Part shown: in pieces, positions 46,330 to 54,829 of the stretch | How the letters are laid out: each line of letters begins with the position of its first letter | How positions within the stretch are numbered: position 1 is the stretch's first letter | Assembly: GCA_016744115.1 (NCBI GenBank) | Contig: JADGEZ010000003.1 | Coordinates: 24,748 to 88,747 of the forward strand | Direction: 5' to 3' | Origin: Sulfurimonas sp. | GTDB taxonomy: Bacteria > Campylobacterota > Campylobacteria > Campylobacterales > Sulfurimonadaceae | Length of the DNA: 64,000 bases | The notes under the pieces: model-generated | Seen by the model: only the letters and a program-made list of their open reading frames with translations | Database searches by the model: none | What the model was told of the DNA's origin: nothing | Made by a program: the position numbers and the translations under genes

Positions 46330-46860
46330 ATGGGAAAACAATATAAAATATTAAAAGAAAAAGATAAAGATTTTATAAAAAAGCAAAAGATTTTTTATAT
46401 CGCTAGTAATTCAGTTCAAGAGGTAAATATCTCTCCAAAAGGTTATAAGACAATAAGAGTTTTAAATGATAGCTCTATAGTTTTTTTAGACTATCCAGGA
46501 AGTGGCAATAGAACCTATAGAGATGCTAAAAATAATGGAGAATTTACATTGCTTTTTAATGCTTATGAGGGAAAGGCAATGATTTTAAGGCTTTTTGCTA
46601 AGGCACAAATAGTGGAGAAAAATAGTGAAGATTTTGAGAATTACTTGAAACTCTTTGATGAAAAAAAACCTTTAGTTAGAAACTTTTTTATTTTCAATAT
46701 ATATGGAGTAGAATCAAGTTGTGGAGAGAGTGTTCCTTACATGGAGTATAAGGGGGAGAGAAATTCTCTCAAAGAGTGGCTTGTAAAAATGGATGAAAGT
46801 GATAAACTAGAGGCATATATAGATGCACATTTAGTACCACCAACTATGAAAAATAATTAA
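46330..46860 (+). CDS. Pyridoxamine 5'-phosphate oxidase-family flavin protein
   Basis: A 176-residue split-barrel protein. Motifs are FYIASNSVQEVNISPKGYKT, FLDYPGSGNRT and GEFTLLFNAYEGKAMILRLF. It belongs to the branch of PNPOx-like proteins with an FMN site, but its substrate is unknown. It lies between the adaptor (15 bp) and argD (13 bp). The distant PNPOx-like gene at 25.0 kb is of a different branch. Cytoplasmic. Confidence 0.75.
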   Translation: MGKQYKILKEKDKDFIKKQKIFYIASNSVQEVNISPKGYKTIRVLNDSSIVFLDYPGSGNRTYRDAKNNGEFTLLFNAYEGKAMILRLFAKAQIVEKNSEDFENYLKLFDEKKPLVRNFFIFNIYGVESSCGESVPYMEYKGERNSLKEWLVKMDESDKLEAYIDAHLVPPTMKNN

Positions 46861-46873
46861 ACTAGGAAAAATT

Positions 46874-48055
46874 ATGGATATAAAAAAGTTAGATACAAAA
46901 TTTGTTTTATCGACATATGCAAGAACAGATGTAGAATTTGTAAGTGGAAAAAATGCAACACTTCTTGATGCTAATGCAAAAAAGTACATTGATTTTACGG
47001 CTGGGATTGGGGTTGTAAGTGTTGGTCATGCAAATGAAAGAGTAAATGAAGCTATCACGAAGCAAATAGCAAAGCTCACACACGCATCAAATCTATATCA
47101 TATAGCTCCTCAAGCAAAAGCAGCTCAAAAAATAGTTGATGCGAGTGGGTATGATATGCAATGTTTTTTTGGCAACAGTGGAGCTGAAGCAAATGAGGGT
47201 GCTATCAAAATTGCTAGAAAATATGGCGAGATAAATGGAGAAGTGAAAAAGTATAAAATTATTACATTAACGCACTCTTTTCATGGTCGTACAATCACCA
47301 CAGTTAAAGCTACAGGTCAAGAGGCAATGCACAATTATTTTGGACCTTTCCCTGATGGTTTTGTGTATGCAAAAGATGTAGATGAAATAAAGTCTCTTTT
47401 GGATAACCATACTTGTGCAGTTATGATAGAATTAGTTCAAGGAGAAGGTGGAGTAGAAGCTCAAAATAAAGAAAAAATACAAAACTTAGAAAAACTACTC
47501 AGGTCAAAAAATATTTTACTTATAGTAGATGAAGTACAAACTGGTGGATACAGAACAGGTGAGTTTTTAGCCTCACAAGTTTATGGCATCACCCCTGATA
47601 TTATTACCTTAGCCAAAGGTATTGGAGGGGGTGTTCCTATCGGCGTAGTTATGACATCACTCAAGGATGTACTAAAGGCGGGTGATCATGGCTCAACATT
47701 TGGTGGAAATTATCTAAGTTGTGCTGCTACTTGCGAGGTGATGGACATTTTAAAAGAGTATAAAGAGAGTGGAGAGTTAGAGAGACATAGTTTGGTTTTT
47801 AATCAAGCAGTAAACTCTTTATATGAAAAGCATCAAGATATTTTTACTGCAAAAGTCGGTATAGGAATGATGTGTGGTTTAAGAGTAAAAGATGCTGATA
47901 CTTTATCTAGAATCATATCAAATGCAAAAGACAATGGTGTCATGGTTCTTAAAGCTGGTAGAAATACTTTGAGATTTTTACCACCACTAACAATAACAAG
48001 AGAGGAAATAGATGAAGGTTTTAAATCTCTTGAGTCTGCTATTAATAGTATTTAG
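46874..48055 (+). CDS. argD: Acetylornithine aminotransferase
   Basis: ArgD moves an amino group from glutamate to N-acetylglutamate semialdehyde in arginine synthesis, and may serve lysine synthesis too. The 393-residue fold-type I PLP enzyme has FGNSGAEANEGAIKIARKY (about 100), SFHGRTITT (about 138), VDEVQTGGYRTG (about 218) and the PLP lysine in LAKGIGGGVPIG (about 247). It is cytoplasmic. It overlaps the tolC start by 44 bp. Confidence 0.92.
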   Translation: MDIKKLDTKFVLSTYARTDVEFVSGKNATLLDANAKKYIDFTAGIGVVSVGHANERVNEAITKQIAKLTHASNLYHIAPQAKAAQKIVDASGYDMQCFFGNSGAEANEGAIKIARKYGEINGEVKKYKIITLTHSFHGRTITTVKATGQEAMHNYFGPFPDGFVYAKDVDEIKSLLDNHTCAVMIELVQGEGGVEAQNKEKIQNLEKLLRSKNILLIVDEVQTGGYRTGEFLASQVYGITPDIITLAKGIGGGVPIGVVMTSLKDVLKAGDHGSTFGGNYLSCAATCEVMDILKEYKESGELERHSLVFNQAVNSLYEKHQDIFTAKVGIGMMCGLRVKDADTLSRIISNAKDNGVMVLKAGRNTLRFLPPLTITREEIDEGFKSLESAINSI

Positions 48056-49223
48056 CACTCAAGCATACACAAATGAGAAAAATTCTTTACTTGATGAGTA
48101 CATCTCAAATAACAAGCAAGAACAGTTTAGATTTGACTATCAAAAAAGTGAGGCAGATGCTTCCATACTTAGAGATTCTTGGATAGCACCGATAAATTTA
48201 AACTATTCTTATATAAAAAGTAATCCTTATGGAAGTAGTCAAACTGCAAAAACTGCAGCGATTAAAATAGATCAGCCAATCTTTCAAAGTGGTGGTATCT
48301 ACTATGGCATTAAGTTTGCACAAGAAGTAAAAAAGTATTCTGACTATTCTATAGATGTAGCAAAAAGAAAACTTATCAAAGATGCTATTTCTATACTAAT
48401 GCAAACAAAACAAAAAGATTTACAAATAACAAAACAAAAGTTACTGATAGAAAACTCTAAAATAAACTTAGATATTAAACAAGAAGAGTATTTAAGTGGG
48501 CGTTTAGATGTAGGTTTTTTAGATAGTGCAGTCATAGAGAGAAATACTGTAATACAAGCTCTATATGACATCCAAACAGCAAAACAAAGGTTACTATCTA
48601 GCTTTAGTGCTTTAAGTGACTTAGACTACAAAACAGCCAAAATTCCAACTTTAGAACTTTTGAATAAGGAGCAGTTCTTAGAATATAATCTTGTATTAAA
48701 AATGCTAAATTCTCAAATACAAAGAGATGATTTTGCTAAAGGTGTTAGTATTGCAAAGTATTTACCACAAGTAAGTTTTACTGCGGGATATAACTGGATG
48801 AAGAGTGATAGTCTCTTTCAATTAGGTTCCCCAGAGAAGGATTATCATGAGTATGGTTTTAAAGTGTCTATGCCTTTAAATGTTAATACTTTTAGAGATA
48901 TTGAATCTACAAAAGTTGATTATTTAAAATCAAAAGTTTTTGCTAAGGATAAAAAAGTAGAACTTATTGCTTTGTTTGAACAAGTACTCATAAATATCAA
49001 AAATTTAGAAAGAAAGAAACTACTAAGTCTTGAAAATAAAGAGATATATTCTAAACTTTTACATGACACCCAAAAGCTTTTTAAGGTGGGATATAAAACG
49101 AAGTATGATGTGCAAACACTTAAAAATTCAGTTGAAATATCAAAATATAATTCTAAAATTTATGAGATAGATAAACAACTTGAACTTTTAACACTTTATG
49201 AGATGTATGTGAATGAAGAGTAA
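48012..49223 (+). CDS. TolC-family outer-membrane efflux protein
   Basis: A 403-residue protein with a signal peptide (MKVLNLLSLLLIVFSTQA). It has the TolC repeat layout: two long helical stretches with strand segments (FNLKLNYSYIKS-like YSYIKSNP, GYNWMKSDSLF), and a late LFKVGYKTKYDVQTLKNS, a pattern typical of outer-membrane efflux proteins. It forms a trimeric channel through the outer membrane. The start lies inside argD (44-bp overlap), and the end overlaps the methyltransferase gene by 11 bp. Confidence 0.88.
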   Translation: MKVLNLLSLLLIVFSTQAYTNEKNSLLDEYISNNKQEQFRFDYQKSEADASILRDSWIAPINLNYSYIKSNPYGSSQTAKTAAIKIDQPIFQSGGIYYGIKFAQEVKKYSDYSIDVAKRKLIKDAISILMQTKQKDLQITKQKLLIENSKINLDIKQEEYLSGRLDVGFLDSAVIERNTVIQALYDIQTAKQRLLSSFSALSDLDYKTAKIPTLELLNKEQFLEYNLVLKMLNSQIQRDDFAKGVSIAKYLPQVSFTAGYNWMKSDSLFQLGSPEKDYHEYGFKVSMPLNVNTFRDIESTKVDYLKSKVFAKDKKVELIALFEQVLINIKNLERKKLLSLENKEIYSKLLHDTQKLFKVGYKTKYDVQTLKNSVEISKYNSKIYEIDKQLELLTLYEMYVNEE

Positions 49224-50217
49224 GAAATTTAGCCAATATATGTCAGATTGGCTTTATGGCGAAAATGGCTACTATGCTACTTATAAAGCCATAGGTAAGG
49301 GTGGAGATTTTTACACCGCCGTAAGCACAAGTAAATTTTTTGGTGGAAGTATTGCTAAGCATATAATCTCTTTAGTTGATGAGGGATTTTTAGAAGAAAA
49401 TGCTGTTATTTGTGAGATAGGAGCACATCATGGTTACTTTTTAGCGGATGTTGTAGAGTTTATTTATACTCTTAGACCTAAACTTCTTGATACTTTTGAA
49501 TTTGTTATTATAGAAAAATTTGATGCATTACAAGAACAACAAAGAGAGTATTTTAAAGACTCCTTTGCTGATGCTGTTAGTCTTAAGCATTATAAATCAC
49601 TAGAAGAATTAAAATGTAAAAATGCTTTTTTTATAGCAAATGAAATTTTTGATGCATTTGCTTGTGAGCTTTATTATAAAGGTAAAACTGCCACAATTGA
49701 CGATCACAATATAGAGTTTGATAGTGATGATGCTTGGGTAAAGTCCAAGGCTGATAAATATTTTAAAGACAGAGGAGAAATAGCTGTAGGTTATGAAGCA
49801 TTTGCTACTTCAATGGCATCAGCTGCAAAGAAATTTGAATTTATAAGTTTTGACTATGGCGAGATGCAAGCACGACCAGATTTTTCACTTAGGGTATATA
49901 CTAAACATGAAGTAATTCCATTTTTTGATGAAAATATAAAAAGAAAAGAACTCTTTGGGGCATCAGATATCACTTATGATGTTACCTTCGCTCATGTCAA
50001 AGATGCTTATGAAGAGGCTGGAGTTGAGTATATAGAACTCAAATTTCAAATGTTAGCTCTCATAGATATGGGAATACTAGAGCTTTTAGAGATACTCAAA
50101 GAGAATGTAGAAGAAAAAATTTACAAACAAGAACTTGAAAAAGCTAAAATGCTCATCTTACCGAATTTCCTCGGTGAGAGGTTTAAAATGATAAGGTTTA
50201 GAAAGTATAAATCATAA
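49213..50217 (+). CDS. MidA/NDUFAF7-type class I SAM-dependent methyltransferase
   Basis: A 334-residue methyltransferase of the NDUFAF7/MidA family. Landmarks are GENGYYATYKAIGKGGDFYTAVSTS, the SAM motif CEIGAHHGYFLADV (about 62) and FFIANEIFDAFACELYY. In mitochondria the family methylates an arginine of complex I subunit NDUFS2, so a role in respiratory-complex assembly is possible, but not shown here. It overlaps tolC by 11 bp. Cytoplasmic. Confidence 0.85.
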   Translation: MKSKKFSQYMSDWLYGENGYYATYKAIGKGGDFYTAVSTSKFFGGSIAKHIISLVDEGFLEENAVICEIGAHHGYFLADVVEFIYTLRPKLLDTFEFVIIEKFDALQEQQREYFKDSFADAVSLKHYKSLEELKCKNAFFIANEIFDAFACELYYKGKTATIDDHNIEFDSDDAWVKSKADKYFKDRGEIAVGYEAFATSMASAAKKFEFISFDYGEMQARPDFSLRVYTKHEVIPFFDENIKRKELFGASDITYDVTFAHVKDAYEEAGVEYIELKFQMLALIDMGILELLEILKENVEEKIYKQELEKAKMLILPNFLGERFKMIRFRKYKS

Positions 50218-50234
50218 ATATGATTATAGATAAA

Positions 50235-50996
50235 TTAACTAAGTTCCTTTGCTTTTATATAAGCTTTTTCAATAGCATTTACACAAGAACTTCTAACATT
50301 TCCATCTTCAAGTGTTGCGTATCCAGCAGCAGTTGTTCCCCCTGGACTCATAACATTATCTTTTAAAATAGCGGGGTGTATATCTTGGATTAAATCACCA
50401 AAACCAGAAAATAATCCACGCATAATAGCCATGGCATCTTCTCTTTTTAAACCTTGTTTTACAGCACCATCTGTTAAAGATTCAGCGATAAGTGCTAGAT
50501 AAGCTGGACCACTTCCAGCTAATGCGGTGGCAATATCTATCTCTTTTTCACTCGATAACCATCTTGTTACCCCGATAGTGCCTAAGAGTTCTTGGGCTTC
50601 TTCTTTGTACTCTATATCGCCTGTGAGTGTTGTCATAGATTTGTTTACACTAGCTGCTAGATTTGGCATAGTTCTTACAACTGCATGTGGAGAAAGGTTT
50701 TCCTTGAGTTTTTGTAAAGATGTTCCAGCTAAAACAGAGTAAATAACCTTGGCTTTTCCAGTGAGTCTTGTAGCAATTTCTTCAACATTAGAGGGTTTAA
50801 CACAAAGCATAATCGTTTTGTCATTCATATCAAAATCATCTAAAAGATATTTGTTAATTTTTTTTCCTAAGGCTACTTCAAAGGCATCAAGTTTCTCTAA
50901 AGTTCTACCAACGACTTCAATATTATAAGTCTCTCTTAAGCCTAAAGCGATACTCAAAGCCATAGTGCCATTTCCAATAAAAGTGATAGTTTTCAT
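50235..50996 (-). CDS. proC: Pyrroline-5-carboxylate reductase
   Basis: ProC reduces pyrroline-5-carboxylate to proline with NAD(P)H. The 253-residue protein has the dinucleotide-binding GNGTMALSIALGL (about 8-20), VKPSNV, VRTMPNLAASV (about 108) and the C-terminal LKDNVMSPGGTTAAGYATLE, a ProC signature. It is cytoplasmic. It is transcribed away from proA; the 192-bp gap between them holds two hairpin repeats. Confidence 0.94.
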   Translation of the reverse strand: MKTITFIGNGTMALSIALGLRETYNIEVVGRTLEKLDAFEVALGKKINKYLLDDFDMNDKTIMLCVKPSNVEEIATRLTGKAKVIYSVLAGTSLQKLKENLSPHAVVRTMPNLAASVNKSMTTLTGDIEYKEEAQELLGTIGVTRWLSSEKEIDIATALAGSGPAYLALIAESLTDGAVKQGLKREDAMAIMRGLFSGFGDLIQDIHPAILKDNVMSPGGTTAAGYATLEDGNVRSSCVNAIEKAYIKAKELS

Positions 50997-51080
50997 TAAT
51001 ATACCTTAAATTTTTTATGCTAGTATAGCATATTGAAAAATCATGCTAATTCAAAACTGAGAAATACTACTCAATTTGTC

Positions 51081-51101
51081 ACCCTGAACTTGATTCAGGG
51101 T
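51081..51101. repeat. Hairpin repeat, copy B
   Basis: ACCCTGAA-CTTGA-TTCAGGGT, a perfect 8-bp inverted repeat around a 5-base loop, preceded by GTC and followed by CTA. It matches the design of the copies at 23.4 kb and 51.13 kb. It lies in the promoter gap between the divergent proC and proA genes. Confidence 0.75.
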
Positions 51102-51127
51102 CTAGTTTATATGGAATAATAGATTAA

Positions 51128-51148
51128 ATTCCCAGTCAAGCTGAGAAT
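51128..51148. repeat. Hairpin repeat, copy C (inverted relative to B)
   Basis: ATTCCCAG-TCAAG-CTGAGAAT; read in reverse complement it is ATTCTCAG-CTTGA-CTGGGAAT, with one G.T-type mismatch in the stem and the same loop CTTGA as copy B. B and C thus form an inverted pair 26 bp apart, in the proC-proA gap. Confidence 0.7.
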
Positions 51149-51188
51149 GATATTAGCTTTGATTTAGCGTAGAAATAAAGGTGAAAGA

Positions 51189-52421
51189 ATGGAAATTTTT
51201 TTAAGTGAAGCTAAGAGTGCTAGTCGAACACTCAGTACTTTGAGTGCAAAAGAAAAAAATAAGGTTTTAAAAGAGATGGCATTAGCTCTAAGAGAAAATA
51301 TACAAAATCTAAAAATTGAAAATGCAAAAGATATGGCTGATGGAGAAAAAAATAAACTTACATCAGCACTTATGGATAGATTATTTTTAGATGAAGATCG
51401 CATTGAAGCTATGGCAGTGGCTATAGAAGATATAGCAGCTCTTAAAGAACCAGTTGGGCGTGTTCTTGATGGTTGGGTAACTGAGGATGATTTAAAAATA
51501 CAAAAGGTGAGTATCCCTATTGGTGTGATTGGAATCATCTATGAGTCTCGTCCAAATGTTACATCTGACACCGCAGCACTTTGTTTTAAAAGCTCAAATG
51601 TATGTGTACTCAAAGGTGGAAAAGAAGCCCAGTACTCAAATAAAGCTATAGCAAAAGTGCTTCAAGAGGTCTTACTTAAAAATGATTTACCAGCAGCACT
51701 CATCTCTCTTATTCCAGATAGTTCACGAGAGGGTGTAGCAAAACTGATTAAGATGGATAAATATGTTGATTTAATAATTCCTCGTGGTGGAGCAGGGCTT
51801 ATCAAATATGTAAGTGAAAATGCTACCGTAAGTGTTGTTAAGCACGATAAAGGACAGTGCCATACATACATAGATAAAGACGCAAAATTAGAGGATGCTA
51901 TAGCAATTGCTATCAACGCAAAATGTCATCGTCCTGGAGTTTGTAATGCTATGGAGACACTTTTAGTTGATCGCTCTATTGCATCAGATATCCTTCCAAG
52001 ATTAAAAAAAGAGTTTGATCTTGCTTGTACTGAGTTAAAAGGCTGTTTAGAAACTCAAGCAATTATCGAAGCTAGACATGCGAGTGATGAGGATTATAAC
52101 ACTGAGTATTTAGCAAATATTTTAAATATTAAGGTTGTTGATGGAGTTGCTGGGGCAATAGAGCATATTGTTAAGTTTGGTTCTGCTCATTCTGAGGCGA
52201 TTATAACTGAAAATATTAGCACAGCAGAAGAGTTTTTAAACGCTATTGACGCAGCGTGTGTGTATGTAAACGCATCAACACGCTTTACAGATGGTGGTGC
52301 GTTTGGCTTTGGTGCTGAAGTGGGAATATCTACAAATAAACTCCACGCTCGTGGACCAATGGGAATAGAAGGTTTAACTACTTATAAGTTTAAAATTTAT
52401 GGACATGGGCAAACTAGATAA
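51189..52421 (+). CDS. proA: Gamma-glutamyl phosphate reductase
   Basis: ProA reduces gamma-glutamyl phosphate to glutamate semialdehyde with NADPH, the second step of proline synthesis. The 410-residue protein has VSIPIGVIGIIYESRPNVT (about 103), GGKEAQYSN, and the catalytic Cys in HRPGVCNAMETLL (about 250). The C-terminal FTDGGAFGFGAEVGIST motif is present. An AAAGGTGAAAGA stretch provides the Shine-Dalgarno. proC, on the opposite strand upstream, finishes the pathway. proB is not in the window. Confidence 0.96.
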   Translation: MEIFLSEAKSASRTLSTLSAKEKNKVLKEMALALRENIQNLKIENAKDMADGEKNKLTSALMDRLFLDEDRIEAMAVAIEDIAALKEPVGRVLDGWVTEDDLKIQKVSIPIGVIGIIYESRPNVTSDTAALCFKSSNVCVLKGGKEAQYSNKAIAKVLQEVLLKNDLPAALISLIPDSSREGVAKLIKMDKYVDLIIPRGGAGLIKYVSENATVSVVKHDKGQCHTYIDKDAKLEDAIAIAINAKCHRPGVCNAMETLLVDRSIASDILPRLKKEFDLACTELKGCLETQAIIEARHASDEDYNTEYLANILNIKVVDGVAGAIEHIVKFGSAHSEAIITENISTAEEFLNAIDAACVYVNASTRFTDGGAFGFGAEVGISTNKLHARGPMGIEGLTTYKFKIYGHGQTR

Positions 52422-52427
52422 AAAGTT

Positions 52428-53519
52428 TTAAACATATCTTTTTATATCTCTTAGAAGAATCTGTAAATGTTGCTCAAACTCTTCTAGGAGGGTGATGTAA
52501 CTTCTTTCTTGTATGTCTTTAATAGTTTCTTTTAGTTCAAGGGCTATATTATGAATGTTTATAGCACCAATATTTGCAGTAATTCCGATAAAATCTAAAA
52601 GCATAGCGTCTGCTAGTATTTCATTGTTTTCATCTAAGTGTTTTGTAAGTTCTTGGGTGATATTTGTGTAGTTGTGTACAAAATCATTGAGTATATCTTT
52701 ATAAAAAAAGTTATCGCCTCCACAGACTTCAAGACCTTGTTCTACATTTAATTCTTTTGTGTTTGTGCCTTTGAGAACTTGATTTTCTTCAATATTACCT
52801 TTTGTATAGGCATAGAGTATGTCATAAAATGCACTCATTTTAAGAGGTTTTTCTAGGTGTTCTTCCATTCCTACATCAGTCATTTTTTTAATATCATCAG
52901 GAGAAATATCTCCACTTAAAGCTATGACTACAATGTGTTGATAATTTTTATTTGCTTTTATTTTTTTTGTTGCTTCAAAACCATTCATGATTGGCATACG
53001 AGCATCCATTAAAATTATATTGAAATCATCATTATTTTCTAGTATATCTAAGGCTATTTTGCCATTGTCTGCCATAGTTATTTCGATACCACTTCCTGAG
53101 AGTAAGGCACTGATAACTTTTTGGTTAATCATATTATCTTCTGTTACAAGAAGCTTGACACCTTTAAACTCTTTAAAATTTTCTTTTGAAATTTTTCCAT
53201 GAGCAGGAACTTCTATTTTATTTCGTTTTCTTCTGTTTATAGTTGCTGGAGTGATGTGTTCAAATGGATTATTTGCAATACTTCCAAAAGAGCCTTCTTC
53301 TGTGTTTATAAACTTGAAATCTTTGTCTTTATCTTTATACAGCCTTTCCTCTAATATTGAGGTAGTTTGAATCTCTTGAATCTCTTTATCATTTTTTGGG
53401 CTTATATCATGAAGTAAACTTATCTCTTTTTGACGAGAACTTTTTATTAAAAAATAAATTATAATGAATGTTAAAATTATAATTATAGTGAGAATTTGAT
53501 ATAGATATTCTTGTATCAT
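52428..53519 (-). CDS. Membrane-anchored receiver-domain protein with an HPt-like tail
   Basis: A 363-residue protein with one N-terminal membrane helix (about 8-24), a variable linker (about 25-105), and a REC domain (about 113-235): LLVTEDNMINQKV, ILMDARMPIMNGFE with the phospho-Asp, and EKPLK. The last 110 residues are helical, ending LLEEFEQHLQILLRDI, and could be a histidine phosphotransfer domain, though a clear active-site His was not pinned. No kinase domain is present. The REC resembles those attached to hybrid kinases, so it may be a relay component. The stop is 6 bp from that of the converging proA. Confidence 0.8.
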   Translation of the reverse strand: MIQEYLYQILTIIIILTFIIIYFLIKSSRQKEISLLHDISPKNDKEIQEIQTTSILEERLYKDKDKDFKFINTEEGSFGSIANNPFEHITPATINRRKRNKIEVPAHGKISKENFKEFKGVKLLVTEDNMINQKVISALLSGSGIEITMADNGKIALDILENNDDFNIILMDARMPIMNGFEATKKIKANKNYQHIVVIALSGDISPDDIKKMTDVGMEEHLEKPLKMSAFYDILYAYTKGNIEENQVLKGTNTKELNVEQGLEVCGGDNFFYKDILNDFVHNYTNITQELTKHLDENNEILADAMLLDFIGITANIGAINIHNIALELKETIKDIQERSYITLLEEFEQHLQILLRDIKRYV

Positions 53520-53584
53520 AGGCTATCCTAAGTAGTATATCTACAATAATACAGTATTAAAAATTAAATTTTACAAAATTTATG

Positions 53585-53590
53585 TATAAT
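53585..53590 (+). promoter_or_regulatory. Probable -10 box of rsmH
   Basis: TATAAT preceded by TG lies 29 nt upstream of the GTG start at 53620, in the 100-bp gap to the divergent receiver gene. An AAGG Shine-Dalgarno follows 6 nt before the GTG. Confidence 0.5.
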
Positions 53591-53619
53591 TCATAAAATA
53601 AGTTAATATAAGGTTTTTT

Positions 53620-54543
53620 GTGCAAAGTATTCCGCATATTCCAGTTCTATACAAAGAAGTTATCCAAGTCTTCAAAGAAATTGATAATGGCTATATTATT
53701 GATTGTACTATGGGTTATGGAGGGCATTCTTCTATGATACTTGAAGCAAATAAAAATATTAAAATTATAGCAATAGATCAAGACCAAACAGCAATAGAAT
53801 TTTCAAAGAAAAGATTAGAAAAATATGGAGATAGAATATCAATAAGAAAAGGAAAATTTTCTAAAATAATAAAAAATATCTTAGAAGAAGTTGATATTAG
53901 TAAAATAAAAGGTATTTTAGCCGATATAGGTGTATCATCGTTACAACTTGACCAAAAGACAAGAGGTTTTTCTTATGAGAGTGATAATCTTGACATGCGT
54001 ATGGATAAAGGAGCTTCTTTATCAGCTTATAAAGTGGTAAATGAATATTCTCAAAAAAAGTTAGAAACTGTGCTTTTAGAATATGGCGAACTTAGAAACT
54101 ATAAAAAAATAGCATTAAAAATTGTAGAAAATCGTCCATTTATATCTGCACGAGAGCTAAGTGAAACTTTAAAATCTGATATGCCCCATGGGAAAAAAAT
54201 CCATCCTGCTACACTTTTAATGCAGGCAATAAGAATAGAAGTAAATGATGAACTTGGTGAATTGAGATCTCTTTTAAAAAGTTTACAAGAGGCTAGATTC
54301 CCTGATGCAAAAATTGCTATAATCTCTTTTCACTCGCTTGAAGATAGAATAGTGAAACAAACATTCACTAAATGGACAAAGTCATGTACCTGTCCTGAAG
54401 AAGCATTTAGATGTGAATGTACAAATGATAATCAATTAGGTAAAAGTATGTCTAAGAAACCAATTATGGCAACAGAAGATGAATTAAAAGAAAATGTTAG
54501 AAGTAGAAGTGCAAAAATGAGAGTTTTTGCAATGGATATATGA
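53620..54543 (+). CDS. rsmH: 16S rRNA (cytosine-1402-N4)-methyltransferase
   Basis: RsmH methylates C1402 in the decoding centre. The 307-residue protein starts at GTG (MQSIPHIPVLYKEVI) and has the SAM motif DCTMGYGGHSSMIL (about 28), IDQDQTAIE, DIGVSSLQLDQKTRGFS and the C-terminal ISFHSLEDRIVK, all typical. A CTCPEEAFRCEC zinc-like pair occurs near the end. An ftsL-like gene follows with a 4-bp overlap, the classic order of the cell-division cluster. Confidence 0.96.
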   Translation: MQSIPHIPVLYKEVIQVFKEIDNGYIIDCTMGYGGHSSMILEANKNIKIIAIDQDQTAIEFSKKRLEKYGDRISIRKGKFSKIIKNILEEVDISKIKGILADIGVSSLQLDQKTRGFSYESDNLDMRMDKGASLSAYKVVNEYSQKKLETVLLEYGELRNYKKIALKIVENRPFISARELSETLKSDMPHGKKIHPATLLMQAIRIEVNDELGELRSLLKSLQEARFPDAKIAIISFHSLEDRIVKQTFTKWTKSCTCPEEAFRCECTNDNQLGKSMSKKPIMATEDELKENVRSRSAKMRVFAMDI

Positions 54544-54821
54544 TGGATGAAAAAAATGAATTATTGGATGAACTCGAAGTAGTTTTAAATCCAAATAGAT
54601 TACTAGATTTTACTTTTTATTTGTATATAATTCTTGTTTTGTTATTGGTATCAATTTTTGCCTTTCCAAAGATATATATACAGCAACAAATTTATTTTAA
54701 AAGCAGAGAAATCGCAAAATTAAAAGTCGAATATGATACTCTTAAAGAAGAAAATAGGCTTATAACTGCATCTATTGAATCTATAAAATTTCAAAATCAT
54801 ATCTTAGATACACTTTTTTAG
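54540..54821 (+). CDS. ftsL: FtsL-like cell-division protein
   Basis: A 93-residue membrane protein, with a short acidic cytoplasmic start, one membrane helix (about 24-42, FYLYIILVLLLVSIFAF), and a periplasmic coiled coil (about 55-85, REIAKLKVEYDTLKEENRLI). FtsL proteins have this shape and sit directly downstream of rsmH, as here (ATGA overlap). Sequence identity in the family is low, so the call rests on shape and context. Its partners FtsB and FtsQ are not visible nearby. Confidence 0.65.
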   Translation: MMDEKNELLDELEVVLNPNRLLDFTFYLYIILVLLLVSIFAFPKIYIQQQIYFKSREIAKLKVEYDTLKEENRLITASIESIKFQNHILDTLF

Positions 54822-54829
54822 GAATGTGA

